A stretch of 64,000 nt of DNA from Stropharia rugosoannulata. Lineage: Eukaryota; Basidiomycota; Agaricomycetes; Agaricales; Strophariaceae. The translations under genes were made by a program, and so were the position numbers. Of this stretch, positions 1 through 10,351 are shown piece by piece (the stretch's first letter is position 1; the number at the start of each line of letters is the position of its first letter). The stretch lies in assembly GCA_028532985.1 (NCBI GenBank), contig JANCIK010000003.1, forward strand, positions 3,110,001 to 3,174,000, given 5' to 3'. The notes below the pieces were generated by a model, which searched no databases, had not been told where the DNA came from, and saw nothing but the letters and a program-made list of their open reading frames with translations.

Positions 1-949
1 CATCGCACCTGTTCTATGTTTAGACATGCCTTGTTTGGTAAATGTAATTGACTTACCGCTCGGGTGGACAAGGACCTTTGACAACCTGGTTGCCCTGCGT
101 GCCCGAATCTCACGCCAAACGCGCTCGCCGAAATATATGATACCTGGCCAGATGGTGAACCTCCAACTCAAGTATCCCAAACAGTGTTTGGTCGAATAGA
201 AGGGGAATGTCTTGATGAAATCAGGCTCGGCCGTGTCACGAACGAAGCAGCCAGTGGCATGAGTGTACAGCCCAAGCATGAAAAAGAAGGCAAGGTGATG
301 AGTATACCAGAAAGCCTCAAAGCACTGCTTTCTGATCTTCTGATGCGCGGTCGTGTACATGAGAACCATTATCAAAAGCATGAAGTGTCCGGTAATGCCA
401 CCTGGTTGTGTGTAGTGAATTTGTTGCGCGGTTTGCTTTCGGATTTCTATAGCAGTCATGTCAGCAGAGTGCAGCAGGATATCATAGGGAAGCTGTACTT
501 ACGAGTTCGCTCGACATTGATGAAGTTGACATAATGTGCCGTGGTGTGGACCATTGCCCAGAAAGCCATAGAATAAGCGACCTGTCTGTGGAACCATATG
601 TTCTCATCGGCCGGGAAAAGCCAAGTAAGCTTAGGCCGGACGACACGGATGATATTGCGCAGCATAGGAACGAGAATGAGACCGCCATCGAATGCTAAAA
701 CCAGACCGGCACCACGAGAGAGCCATACGGACCACTTGAGGGTATTTAAACCAGCCAATCTGGCATTGGTCGCCTGCAAGTGAGATGTGGTTAGCTGAAA
801 GTCCGGAAGACAATCCAGATAAGAAAAATCTTACTGACCTGACTGTACCAGCCGTAGGCAAACAGACCAAAGTGAGCACCATAAAATAAGACATTGAAAA
901 TGAGCCTCCGGGGCGTGAGGAACTCGCGTTGGAACCAGGTTTCGCCCAT
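1..949 (-). CDS. noxA: NADPH oxidase NoxA, 5' portion (runs off left edge)
   Basis: Flavocytochrome-b558 type NADPH oxidase that moves electrons across a membrane to make superoxide; in fungi NoxA acts in differentiation and hyphal signalling (family knowledge). The start ATG at 949 gives MGETWFQREFLTPRRL, the usual gp91phox-like N-terminus. Exons are about 949-839, 773-503 and 446-57; a GTAAGT donor at 56 opens the next intron and the remainder, including the FAD and NADPH domains, lies outside the window. Visible family features are LNTLKWSVWLSRGAG, WFHRQVAYSMAFW followed by VHTTAHYVNF, and FWYTHHL followed by LGLYTHATGCFVRDT. These contain the paired histidines that bind two haems in the membrane domain. 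The LNTLKWSVWLSRGAG version fits NoxA better than NoxB. It lies on the same strand as mad2, about 310 bp downstream of it. Partial only because of the window edge. Confidence 0.93.
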
Positions 950-1257
950 CGAATTGACAACTAATCCTTGATACTAGAGAGTGACTGAAACGAGAGTCCG
1001 GTACCGGCCAGACGAAGAGGGGGAAAGAAAAGAGTGAGGGGAAAAGGAAAGAGCCACCGAAGACAAGAAAGGGGGAGGAAAGAAGAAATGGGAGGGTTGA
1101 TTGTTTTGAGCCCACAACAAAGTGGCCCGAGGGAATGGAACAGACCTCTGCTTCCATGGCAAAATGATCCCATCGGTCAGCCCGGCATAACAGCAGCGCT
1201 AACTATGAGAAACTCTCAAGATATATCATTACAGAACGTCTACGTGTCATGATATCT
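950..1257. other. Intergenic: nox upstream region and mad2 downstream region
   Basis: About 310 bp between two minus-strand genes. It contains a purine-rich plus-strand stretch (1010-1090, mostly G and A), which is a pyrimidine tract on the coding strand just upstream of nox, common in fungal promoters. I see no gene here. Confidence 0.5.
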
Positions 1258-2116
1258 CTACTCCTCGTATCGGTATGCAACCATCGCCTCGATGCGGTGG
1301 ACATCAGTGCTAAAGCTCCGCATTTTCACTTGCTGGCTCTTGCTCGCTTCAATCGCCAACGGGTCTGTATCAACCCATTCTCCGGCAGGCACGTCTGCTG
1401 ACTCTGACGTATATGCCAATATATTGAATACTGTCGGCTCGTGGATTACAGGCAGATAGGTCACCATCGAGATAATCTGCTTCAGTATGGCGCGGATTTC
1501 TGATTGGATCTCCGCCTCTGCCTTAGGTTGTCTGCTGTAGGCGCGCTTGAACCATCACTCTCAACAGATGCATGTCATAGTCAAACCCACCTTTGCTCGC
1601 TGCCATCAGCAGGGGGATCAACGAGCATTATGTCAAACACCCATCGCTCCAAAGGAGTGCGTGAGTCCTTCGAGATGATCGCAAGGACCAGTTGAGTGAC
1701 CGAGCCAGTCAGCAGCCACTCTTTTAAAATAGTCATGGTCAAAGCGGGGAAGTTATATCGGAAACGATATCTTACTTTGAACCTGGTTCAAGATTCTAGT
1801 GAAATGCCGTCAACAATATCACAGACGGTTGAGAATCGGTAGCAAATTACCTCTCGAGGTAATTTTCCAGAGCGAGATCTTGAGTTACCAGGACAGTCTG
1901 ACCATATTTCTTGACCATATGAAAGTCATCTGACGGATAAACTTCGCGTTGAAATAAGATGCTGGGCGTAGCATTTGGGTTAGGAGAACCGGAACCAGGA
2001 GGAAATTACCAGGGAAAGGCGACGCACGTATTCACGGCATATTTGAAGAACTCGGTTACCAATGCAGTAGATCCTTTGAGGGTTATGGCTTGCCGCTTAG
2101 CTTGTCTTGAGGCCAT
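1258..2116 (-). CDS. mad2: Spindle assembly checkpoint protein Mad2 (HORMA domain)
   Basis: Mad2 binds Mad1 and Cdc20 and restrains the anaphase-promoting complex until kinetochores attach (family knowledge). The ATG at 2116 gives MASRQAKRQAITLKGSTALV followed by a TEFFKYAVN motif; the following exons give ILFQREVYPSDDFHMVKKYG, LVTQDLALENYL, LERWVFDIM and the C-terminal MVTYLPVIHEPTVFNILAYT ... VPAGEW ... MRSFSTDVHRIEAMVAYR, ending in a TAG at 1258-1260. These match the HORMA core and the seatbelt end of Mad2 throughout. There are at least four introns, for example one between YAVN and ILFQ (2nd exon starts near 1982) and one before the AEAEIQSEIRAILKQI exon near 1525. It is divergent from TAF5, with about 160 bp between the start codons. 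No damage seen. Confidence 0.94.
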
Positions 2117-2275
2117 TGCTGTCTTGAGGATGGTGGATGGAGAAGGGAGACACGACGCGGATTAAAGAAATTAAGCAGACGCGAAGGTTGAACACGTAGT
2201 CACATGACCTATATGTCAATGATGCGAGCTATGAGCGCCTTCTCGCAAGTTGCATGTACCTCCAGGTACTGTACC
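2117..2275. promoter_or_regulatory. Shared divergent promoter mad2 / TAF5
   Basis: Only about 160 bp separate the mad2 ATG (2116, minus) from the preferred TAF5 ATG (2276, plus). If the upstream in-frame ATG at 2204 is used the gap falls to about 90 bp. I see no clear TATA box. The two genes must share most control sequence (inference). Confidence 0.5.
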
Positions 2276-5087
2276 ATGTCCGCCATGTCTGTCGCAACAC
2301 CGACGGGCTCGTCTCAATCGCCTGCGGCAACGTCCCCAGCCAATGCGGATGCTTCTAGCAGCATTCCGGTTACTGACCGCATCATTGTTGACTATCTGAA
2401 GGCGCGTGGACACTCAACAGCAGCAAAGGCGCTCGTAGACGAGCTCGAGGCAACCACGCCAAACGAGAATGGGAAGCAAGACACGATTGGAACCGAAGAA
2501 TTTATCAAAGTGCTGTCCGTATTTGCTGCAAAACCATCGAAACCAGGCGAGAATGCCCTCAAAGACTCGGGGAATGTGTTGCAAGAGCTATCCTCCATGG
2601 GCAATCCTGTCAATATCCAAAATCTCATTGCCAGCATCGGCGGCATAGGTGCGGAAGAACTTCTGTCGCTTGACCCAACAGACAAGCAGGAAGGCTTTCG
2701 CGAGCTTGAGGCTTGGGTCGATGGCTCACTGGACATGTATAGAGTATGTATCCCAAATCATCTAATTTATGCTCATAGCTAAGCAACTTCGAAGCCTGAG
2801 TTTCGGCCAATACTCTTTCCAATATTTTGTCACTTTTACTTTGATTTGATTCAACATGGCTTCAAAGATGCAGGTACGTATCAAGCGTATTTGGTGGTAC
2901 TTCACTGACCAGTCTACCTATCTCCAGCTTCGCGCTTCTTTACGACGTTTTCCGAGCCATTAGCACCCTCACACAAAGCTACCCTGCACCATATCTCTAC
3001 CCTTCTTCTCCCCACTCATGTTCAAACAGACGAAATCGCTCAAAGATTCCGCAATGAGAAGTACACCATTAAAATGAGCAGGTCTGGGTTCAGTCTTCTC
3101 CTTGGCTGGTTAACGGAGGGTGTTGGCGGAGAAGCTTTGGGAGCAGGTGAAGGTTTTGCAGGCGAAAAGGGAAAACGAGGTCGCGCAGCCGTAATGCGCG
3201 TAGTGAATAACCACCTTCGCTTTGACGGTACGTTCACTGATGTTTTACCATCTCTATACAACAGCTCATCTTTATTCAGTGACATCTACAAATCCAACTT
3301 CTGTTTCCCCTCATGCATGGGAGGAGTCCACTGGGTTGCTCTCGTCTCTCATACCACAAACGAATGGGAGCAATAGCTTAACGAATCCGCAAACATTTAA
3401 TTCAAGTAAAGGGTCTCTTAAGCTCGGTCCTGCTCCTCTGGCAGAAGAGCTACGGACGGAGGCGGAACGCGTTTTACGCGAACAAGCCATGATGGATCGT
3501 GATCTCAACGCCCAGTTCGATCTCTCCGTTTCTCGACCACTGGCCGCCCCCGGTCTCACTGCACCGCTGGAATCGGATTTGCTACCACATCCCCCCGCAT
3601 TTAAAACGGTTGACGTCGAACGCGAAGTCGCCCAAGTTAGGGACGCTCGGAAACGTATAAGACTTGAGCCTTCTGTCTTAGCAAACGTAGATCCCAACTC
3701 GGCTCAAGTTAACGCTCTGCGCGCTCGAGCATTACCCAGTATATGTGCTTATACGTTGCATGATGTTGCAGAAGGGTAAGCTATTTCCTAACAAATTCGA
3801 GTATAAGCTCATTGTAAACTTACTCATGAAGAGCGCCTTGTTGCACTTTTTCCGCTGACACTTCACTTATGGCAGCCGGATTCGCCGAAAGCTATGTTCG
3901 GCTATGGAGTCTGAAGGGCGAAAAGTTGAGAGGCTTGCGTAGCGATTTTACTTCGAGTTCTATCAAAGATGGTGTGTGATTCAATGTCAAATCATTGACT
4001 CGGTATGCTTACAACTTAACAGCCTCATCTGTGAGTAAAATCCGAGAGAAAAAGGGAAGCACAACTCGAAAATTAATTGGGCACAGCGGGCCCGTGTACT
4101 CTGTTGCCTTCGATCCCTTGAGTGGCTCCGCGGCACCACCGAAATATCTCCTCTCTGCATCTGCGGACGCCACTACGCGGTTGTGGTCACTGGACACCCT
4201 GTCAAATGTTGTAGCATTTAGAGGTCACGAAAACCCGATCTGGGACGTCAAATGGAGTCCGATGGGTATCTACTTCGCGACAGCCAGTAGAGACAGAACA
4301 GCGCGGTTGTGGTCAACGGATCGCACCTCTTGTCTCCGTATATATGCAGGGCATTTGAGCGATGTCGATGTAAGACTTTATTTCATCCAATCATTGGCCC
4401 CCGGGCTAAAGGACCGTGTCCCTTCTTTTAGTGTCTACAGTTCCACCCCAATTCGTTGTATCTTGCAACCGGATCCAATGATTGGACAGCGCGGCTGTGG
4501 GACGTGCAACGTGGGACGTGCCTTCGTGTATTCATTGGCCACCAGGGTGCGGTGTCCACGCTCGCACTCAGTCCCGATGGTCGCTATCTAGCCACTGCTG
4601 GTATGCCCATTTGCTTCCTTACAATGTCAGTGTTGACCTGATATGATGCATTTTTCTATAGGTGAAGATCTCGCTATCAACCTATGGGACATTGGTTCCG
4701 GGAAACGGATAAAGAAAATGGCAGGACATACGTCCTCAATATACTCACTTGCCTTCAGTGCAGAATCATCCCTGCTTGTCAGCGGAGGTGCAGACTGGAC
4801 TGTGCGGACATGGGATGTTAAAGGTGCTGGCGGTCCGCGCGTGAAATCTCCCAAGCTCGGCAACGTCTCCGGGATCAAAAGTTATGGCGATGAAGACAAC
4901 CTGGAAACGTGAGATTCCCACTCCATATTGTATCCTGAGACGACTTATTAATGGTGTACTAATCTCTCTTAGCTCTGACCTCCTCGCTACTTTCCCGACG
5001 AAGCGCACGCCAATCACCAATGTTCAATTTACTTCCCGTAATCTGTGCCTAGTGGGCGGTGTTTATCAGGCGCCGGAGTCGCGATAA
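2276..5087 (+). CDS. TAF5: TFIID subunit TAF5 (LisH/NTD2 plus WD40 repeats)
   Basis: Scaffold subunit of general transcription factor TFIID (and of SAGA in many fungi), nuclear. In order: a Ser/Ala-rich start; a LisH-like segment (TDRIIVDYLKARGHSTAAKA); the TAF5 NTD2 domain, seen as FRELEAWVDGSLDMYR, spliced to PEFRPILFPIFCHFYFDLIQ at 2795, then FTTFSEPLAPSH and MRVVNNHLRFD; a linker; and six to seven WD40 repeats, for example RLWSLDTLSNVVAFRGHENP, ATASRDRTARLWSTDRTSCL, LATGSNDWTARLWDVQRGTC, LAINLWDIGSGKRIKKMAGH and VSGGADWTVRTWDVKGAGG. It ends QAPESR, TAA at 5085-5087. About eight short introns interrupt it, including one inside the WD40 region at about 4370-4440. I prefer the ATG at 2276 (ACCATGTCC context); an in-frame ATG at 2204 would add 24 residues. 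Confidence 0.95.
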
Positions 5088-5369
5088 CATGGGCGCTTTG
5101 TGGACGCTTTAGTTTCATCTCTGATTATAAGCTAAGCATTTGTTGTATGTTTATTGCCGTCCTTAAGGATTTAATCACTAAGTGTATTATTATTTGAGGA
5201 CACATAGAACATTAAGCTGTACATAATAAAGCAGACCATACAGGTAAAAGACCAAACAATTTGACACTTTCAGACAGCCGAAAAGAAGATCCTGGGAGCT
5301 AAACTAAGTATATTCTCTGGCCAAACAGTAATGAATTGAAGGCCAAGGCCTCGAGGTCTGAGGGCTAGG

Positions 5370-5809
5370 TTAAGCCTTGAATAGACTATACTGTGGCTCA
5401 GCCTGCTGAGCTATATCCTTCAAGGAGAGAAATTGATCAGGGATAAAGGTATCGAAGAAGGGGGGGCTCACTTACCGCAGGTACATCCTCTGTGGCAGCC
5501 CGGTCCTCGGGATTATCTATGTCGTGCTGGGGGAGTGTTACTGAAGTCTCTTGCTCCCTTGCCTCACGGTCGTTGGAGTGGTCATTACCAGCTGCTAATG
5601 AAGGATTGAGAGGACTGGTAGTTCAAGTTATCGTCCTCATTCATCTGCAAATTAAAACATGTTTTAGCGCTCGCGCTTATCGATAATAATCATAACGTTA
5701 GAGTCTCATTGTAGTAGAATAAAAGTAAGCTAGTATCACAAGTATAAAGGACAAAGTCTTTCAAGTTCAAGCTTCACGTAAATGAGGATAGCTTTGGGAT
5801 AGCTTTCAT
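5370..5809 (-). CDS. Tentative small protein, unrecognised
   Basis: A possible two-intron gene antiparallel to its neighbours. The ATG at 5809 gives MKAIPKLSSFT; a candidate intron of about 160 bp joins it to PLNPSLAAGNDHSNDREA and on to an acidic stretch with DNPEDRAATEDVPA; a good GTAAGT donor near 5477 and a TTGAAG acceptor near 5422 then join DIAQQAEPQYSLFKA and a TAA at 5370-5372. The final intron is convincing because the frame continues cleanly across it; the first exon is a guess. The acidic, Gln/Glu-rich product of about 70 residues resembles nothing I recognise. It lies between the TAF5 stop and the next gene and may share a promoter with the latter. Confidence 0.3.
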
Positions 5810-6097
5810 TGTTTTGTGATAACAGTTAAGCAGTCAAGCGAGGTGGCGGTGATTTCTACCGCACCGACTGAAAAGAGGGCTTGAACACGTGACTCCTAAT
5901 TGGCTTCGCGATGCATCCGTGACATTGACTCAACTGAACTGTCCTCGCTCTCGTTCATTTCAACGCATCGTCAACCGACTTGTTTCTTGACGCCTGCACT
6001 CACGTCCAATGTATGTTTCAAGACACCCGCCTTGCAGCCTCCAAGCGCAGCTTCTCATGGGCTGCTGATTTGCCGACGCTGACCCTCATGCCACCAG

Positions 6098-6969
6098 ATG
6101 AAAGACGAGATAATGGACGTCGATACCTATCCTAATACGGCCGCATCTCCTCAGGAGAACATATACGCGCAGGCTGCGCAAGCTAATTCCAGTAATGTGG
6201 TCCAACTGACTCTGTGTCTGTACATTTGCCCATACCTCCACAGATATCCAGCACGCTACTCCACAACCTCCCCCTACTATCCGCGAAAACTTTCGAGAAA
6301 TTCAGGTTAAGGTTCATGTCCGGACCCCAGGAAAAGATTCATGGTCCTATCAAGGGCGGGGAGTGGTCACTCAGGAAGTAATGGGGCATGAGTCTCGCGT
6401 TGGTGCGTCCTCGTGTTATTGTGTACCTCAAAACTGGCTAACAGGCGCTGGTCTCATATCGCAGTGGTCAGGCCTCTATCTGGTGGAAAACCGATGGCAA
6501 CCTTCAGTGAAGTGAGAATCTGAAAGCTTAACCCAGTCTCGAAAGTCATAATGCTTACAAGAGCTGCCAGTCCACCGATCTTCAGGCCGAGAAGAGGGGT
6601 AACTTCGTAGTCATTGGCTGCGTCGATGGGGGTCGCGTGATTTCTTGGTCATTGAATGTATGCACAATGCGAGCTTCCTATGCTAATCCGACTACTCAAC
6701 CTCGTTTACCTTCCCAGGCGCTCAATAATTCAGAAACTCTCCGTCTGCTCGCCAGCATTGAACTGGCTTGTTACAAATGCCGGCAAGCAGTGGGCGATCC
6801 ACGTACACACAGCAAAGTGCGCAGAAAAGTGGAAAGACTGATTAAAGACGACCGCAGGAAGAGGCACCGCCGACGCAAAGAACAAGAGGCTATGATTGAC
6901 CTATTTGCTAAGCAAAACCTCAGCAATGAGCCACCTGCACAAGAAGCGGCCCCTCCTGCGACATCATGA
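6098..6969 (+). CDS. Conserved-looking basic protein with a possible RanBD/PH-like domain
   Basis: The exact function is unknown. From the ATG at 6098 the protein begins MKDEIMDVDTYPNTAASPQE; after an intron it reads IRENFREIQVKVHVRTPGKD, SWSYQGRGVVTQEVMGHESR, then VVVRPLSGGKPMATFSE, LQAEKRGNFVVIGCVDGGRV and ISWSLN. That pattern of beta strands (WSYQGRG, RVVVR, NFVVIGC) resembles the Ran-binding PH-like fold seen in RanBP1/Nup50-type proteins, but the match is weak and by eye. The C-terminus is helical and very basic: LACYKCRQAVGDPRTHSKVR, then VERLIKDDRRKRHRRRKEQE, a likely nuclear signal. Stop TGA at 6967-6969. Four or five short introns. A CAG acceptor sits directly before the ATG, so a 5' UTR intron or an upstream coding exon (from about 5911) is possible. 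Confidence 0.6.
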
Positions 6970-8154
6970 ACACCCAACTACCCATTGTTTCTTTCTTTAA
7001 TTGTTTTGGAAGAATGAAGAATACGACGCCGTCGTCTTGTATAACTTAAGCCTCGTTATCGTGGTATGTAGTATCTGTTAGATTCAGTTTTCCTCATTCT
7101 TCTATTATTTCTCTCCATTGAACATTTCTCATGTTTACTTTAACTTCACATTTCTTACCCAAGTTGTAAACCATCCTGTTCAGTGATTGATCTTGTCATC
7201 ATGCCTATGTCGATACGAATGGAAGAATCTACTGTGAATCCACGCGATAATGTTGCACTAACATGAAGATTCGCCGAACGGGCCAGCGCCACCTCGGTCT
7301 TCGGTCAAAATGACATCTTGAAAACCAGACTCTCCCATGGCTAGTAGCAATTGTCATATTGCACCGCATGAAGCCAAAGTCAACAATGTCCCTTGCTACT
7401 TCAATGCGACAGCCAATATGATTGATTTCTGTGGCTGCGTTTCAATCATCTGATGACTCCATGACTGTCAATCAGTGTTTTCGCTGCAACGCGCTACGTC
7501 TTGCGGCCTGTCTTCGAAGACAGATGTTTTTGAACAACATGTAACTACTGATAACCCTATAAGTCGTTTGACAGCGATGGAGGCCTTTACGGGCTCAAGG
7601 AAGACGAGGTAGAACTATGGCTCGATTTTGGCATTCCTGATAAATATGCCACATCATTATTTCTGGTAAGCTTAGGCTTCAGCGTACTACACCTGTACGG
7701 CCAATATGTGAAGCGTTGAAGTAATACCTGACAGTGATGGGGCAAAATGTACTACTGCCCCGCTGATTCGTCACAATAAGCCACCAATTTTCGTACAGCT
7801 TGCCATATATCTCCGGTATACATACCCGTTCTGCAATTTTGGTCGACGTCAGTCTGAAACAAAAAACTATGTATATAACACATTGCAGACGAAATGTGCA
7901 GAAATACAACCTTGACTAGGATAGGGTTGGGATAAGGATATATTAAGAACAAAAGTACAGCAAGAGCAGCGATACGCGAAAGGTCGTAGAGCGCGACAGC
8001 CGCTTCATAGACGCTGTGGGCAGGTCAGTAAGTAGATAGATAAATGGCAGAAAGCAAAGCGGAAGACGTGTTCTCCGCTGGTAGGGCAGTCAATGTCCGA
8101 GAAAGAGCGAGGAAGGGGAAATAAATACGGGGTCACAATCTACAATAGGTATTG
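6970..8154. other. Intergenic, about 1.2 kb, with one coding-like patch
   Basis: Mostly AT-rich with no recognisable gene. One plus-strand patch at about 7571-7663 reads DGGLYGLKEDEVELWLDFGI then PDKYATSLFL and ends at a GTAAGC donor-like site. It looks more like protein than the surroundings, but I could not connect it to a start codon or to other exons. It may be a gene relic or chance. Confidence 0.35.
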
Positions 8155-10034
8155 TCATGAGTAAGGGAGCTCAGTGTCGTTACCGCCTGGCGCATGCCCA
8201 GGCTGCGTATTCGGATGTGTTATTGGGGGCACAGGGCCGCGGCGTTCCGAGTACTGTGGCGGCAGCTCAATGATCTCCTCCTCTGAGGTCGGTGGCAGCG
8301 CGTCTTCGACGTCAGTGTGTATAATAAACCGTGATGGTTTGTACGGCGTCACGCCAGCCGCCGCTGCTTTGCGCTGTGCAGTTGACGTGGATACTGACGT
8401 CCTATGCGTAGATCCCTGCGGCGTAGCCTGGGACTGCGACTGCGAAGACGGCGTGGAAGGGTCAAAGTCAGCGTAGGGATTGAAGGGGTCGCCAGCAGAC
8501 GGAGCAGTTGAGGGAGGGTAATTTGCGCGGCTCGGCGGGTATAATTGCGTTTGCGAAGGAGGTGGGCCGTACTGGTATTGGGAGGGCATCTCGAATCGTC
8601 CTGTTTCAGAATTGGCGTACCGCGCGTCGGTATACGTACTGGCAGCATCGTAACTGCGTGTTGACCCATGTCCGGGCGGGGGAGCAGTATCAAGGAAGGG
8701 GTCTGAGGACTGAGGAGTAGCGCCACCTGGAGAGTAAGGATATGGTGATGCAGAAATATTTGCATTACCCGAAGGAGGCTGCCCGTAGCTTCCCACTGAA
8801 GGAGCACTGGGAACATACGTGAGGTCCGTCTGCGGGTCAACCACCCGCGAGTGTCGCCTGAAATTATTTTTTGCATCTTCGTGCCTTTTTCTCAAGAAGA
8901 ACAAACCAAGAGTGATTGCGAGTGCAAGAAAAAGTAAAGCTCCGATTACTGTCCCAGCGATGGCTGCAATAGAGAAACTGTTTCCGGGCGCACTGGTGGG
9001 CGTAGGACTGCCTGTCTGGCCGTCTGAAGAACTATTTGTGCCATTCGGTGTAGAATTGGTAGATGTAGGGGTAGGAGTAGTGGGCGGCGACGATGTGGAC
9101 ACAGGTGAATTTGCGTTAAGACATGTATTATCATCAGAGGATGTAACAGTCTCTATATCCGAAACACCTCCAGAGCGTCCCTGTGCATCAGTGAGAACGA
9201 AGACCATTGAAGTTCCGCGCGCGACGGAAGCAGCAGGCCAGGTGTAAGAAGTCGGTCCGACAGGCGGTGTCAAAAGGATGGCATTCCCACCCGGTACGAC
9301 AGCCTTAGTTTAACAAATTAGGAGGGACGTATGCAGATGTAATTGAGAAGAGTTACCGCAATGGTGATAGGCTGCGCAGCTCCCGTATAACTGCTGAAAG
9401 TGAAAGGTCTTATGACCGAGTTAGGTGCATAACTCATGAATGAAGGAAGAACTGACCTGCACTGCTGCAGGGCAGTATTAAGCTGGTAATTGAACGCGAC
9501 TCCTAAAGGTGTGCACTTCAGAAGACATTGGTTTCCTCTATCGCTTAACTAACCAGGATCCGTGGAATTACACGATCCACCTTGCGAAGGTCCGACATCC
9601 AGGACGTTCGACACCCCTCCCGTATTATAACCCGTCGCGTCGGACATCATCAGCATCAACTGTTCGCCCTTCGCTATTGGTATTGGGAAAGCATAGGAGC
9701 CTTGGCCATTATTGAAGGCTGATGCGGGTATTGAAATGTTTCTTTGCGTGCCAAAAATCTGGAGATGCAAGATTAAGTGATCGAGCAGGCGCCTGGAGCC
9801 CGGTTACTGACATGTAGCAAGGATAGTTGGAAAGGTGGTGTTCCTCCTGCGGCAAATGGGTCAGCAAGCTGCAAGAGAGGGCTCGTTGTTGTGTTGGTTA
9901 CTAACCATTCCAGGTAATTGTTAGGTTGTCACACTCTGTAGGTGCTTGAGCAAACGAGAAGGAGAAAGCAGCGACTGTCGGAAATGCAAAGAGAAATGAC
10001 AGGAGTACAGCCAGAAGGCTGAGAACAGGAAACA
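8155..10034 (-). CDS. Secreted-then-anchored single-pass membrane protein, Ser/Thr-rich, function unknown
   Basis: The ATG at 10034 opens with a signal peptide (MFPVLSLLAVLLSFLFAFPT) and FSFAQAPTECDNLTITWNG. Two homologous-looking extracellular segments follow: TPPFQLSLL with SYAFPIPIAKGEQLMLMMSD then GGVSNVLDVGPS, and a second TPPVGPTSYTWPAASVARGT with VFVLTDAQGRSGGVSDI. A Ser/Thr/Pro-rich stalk leads to one transmembrane helix (SIAAIAGTVIGALLFLALAI) followed by FFLRKRHEDAK. The cytoplasmic tail of about 250 residues is Pro/Ser/Tyr/Gln-rich and ends DTELPYS. Exons are about 10034-9906, several in 9870-9350 and the last from about 9273 to 8155. The layout (signal, tandem Ig-like or beta-rich ectodomain, stalk, one TM) is common in Agaricomycete surface proteins and fits a wall sensor or adhesin-like role, which is inference only. 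Confidence 0.75.
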
Positions 10035-10351
10035 TCGAAAAACTGGAAAGAAAGAAGAAAATAAGAAGTGCTGGCTGCTGGGAAGGACGCGGTAGCAAAG
10101 AATCAATCGCACGCGGCGGGGGCAGTGTGGGCGCGCAAATCCCCTTCATATTATGTAAGCTTATCCCACCTACCTTCACTTCATTTAGTCCAGCGCCCAT
10201 CAGACTTTGAATGTAGTAATATCTTGCAAGTCATTGTTATATCAACTCTGAAAGTTCAACTGTAGAGTGTGTAATACAATGTGTTCCCAGCAAGCCTAGG
10301 TACCAATAAATATGATTAAGGTGTCGCATATGATATTGTAAATGTCAAGAA

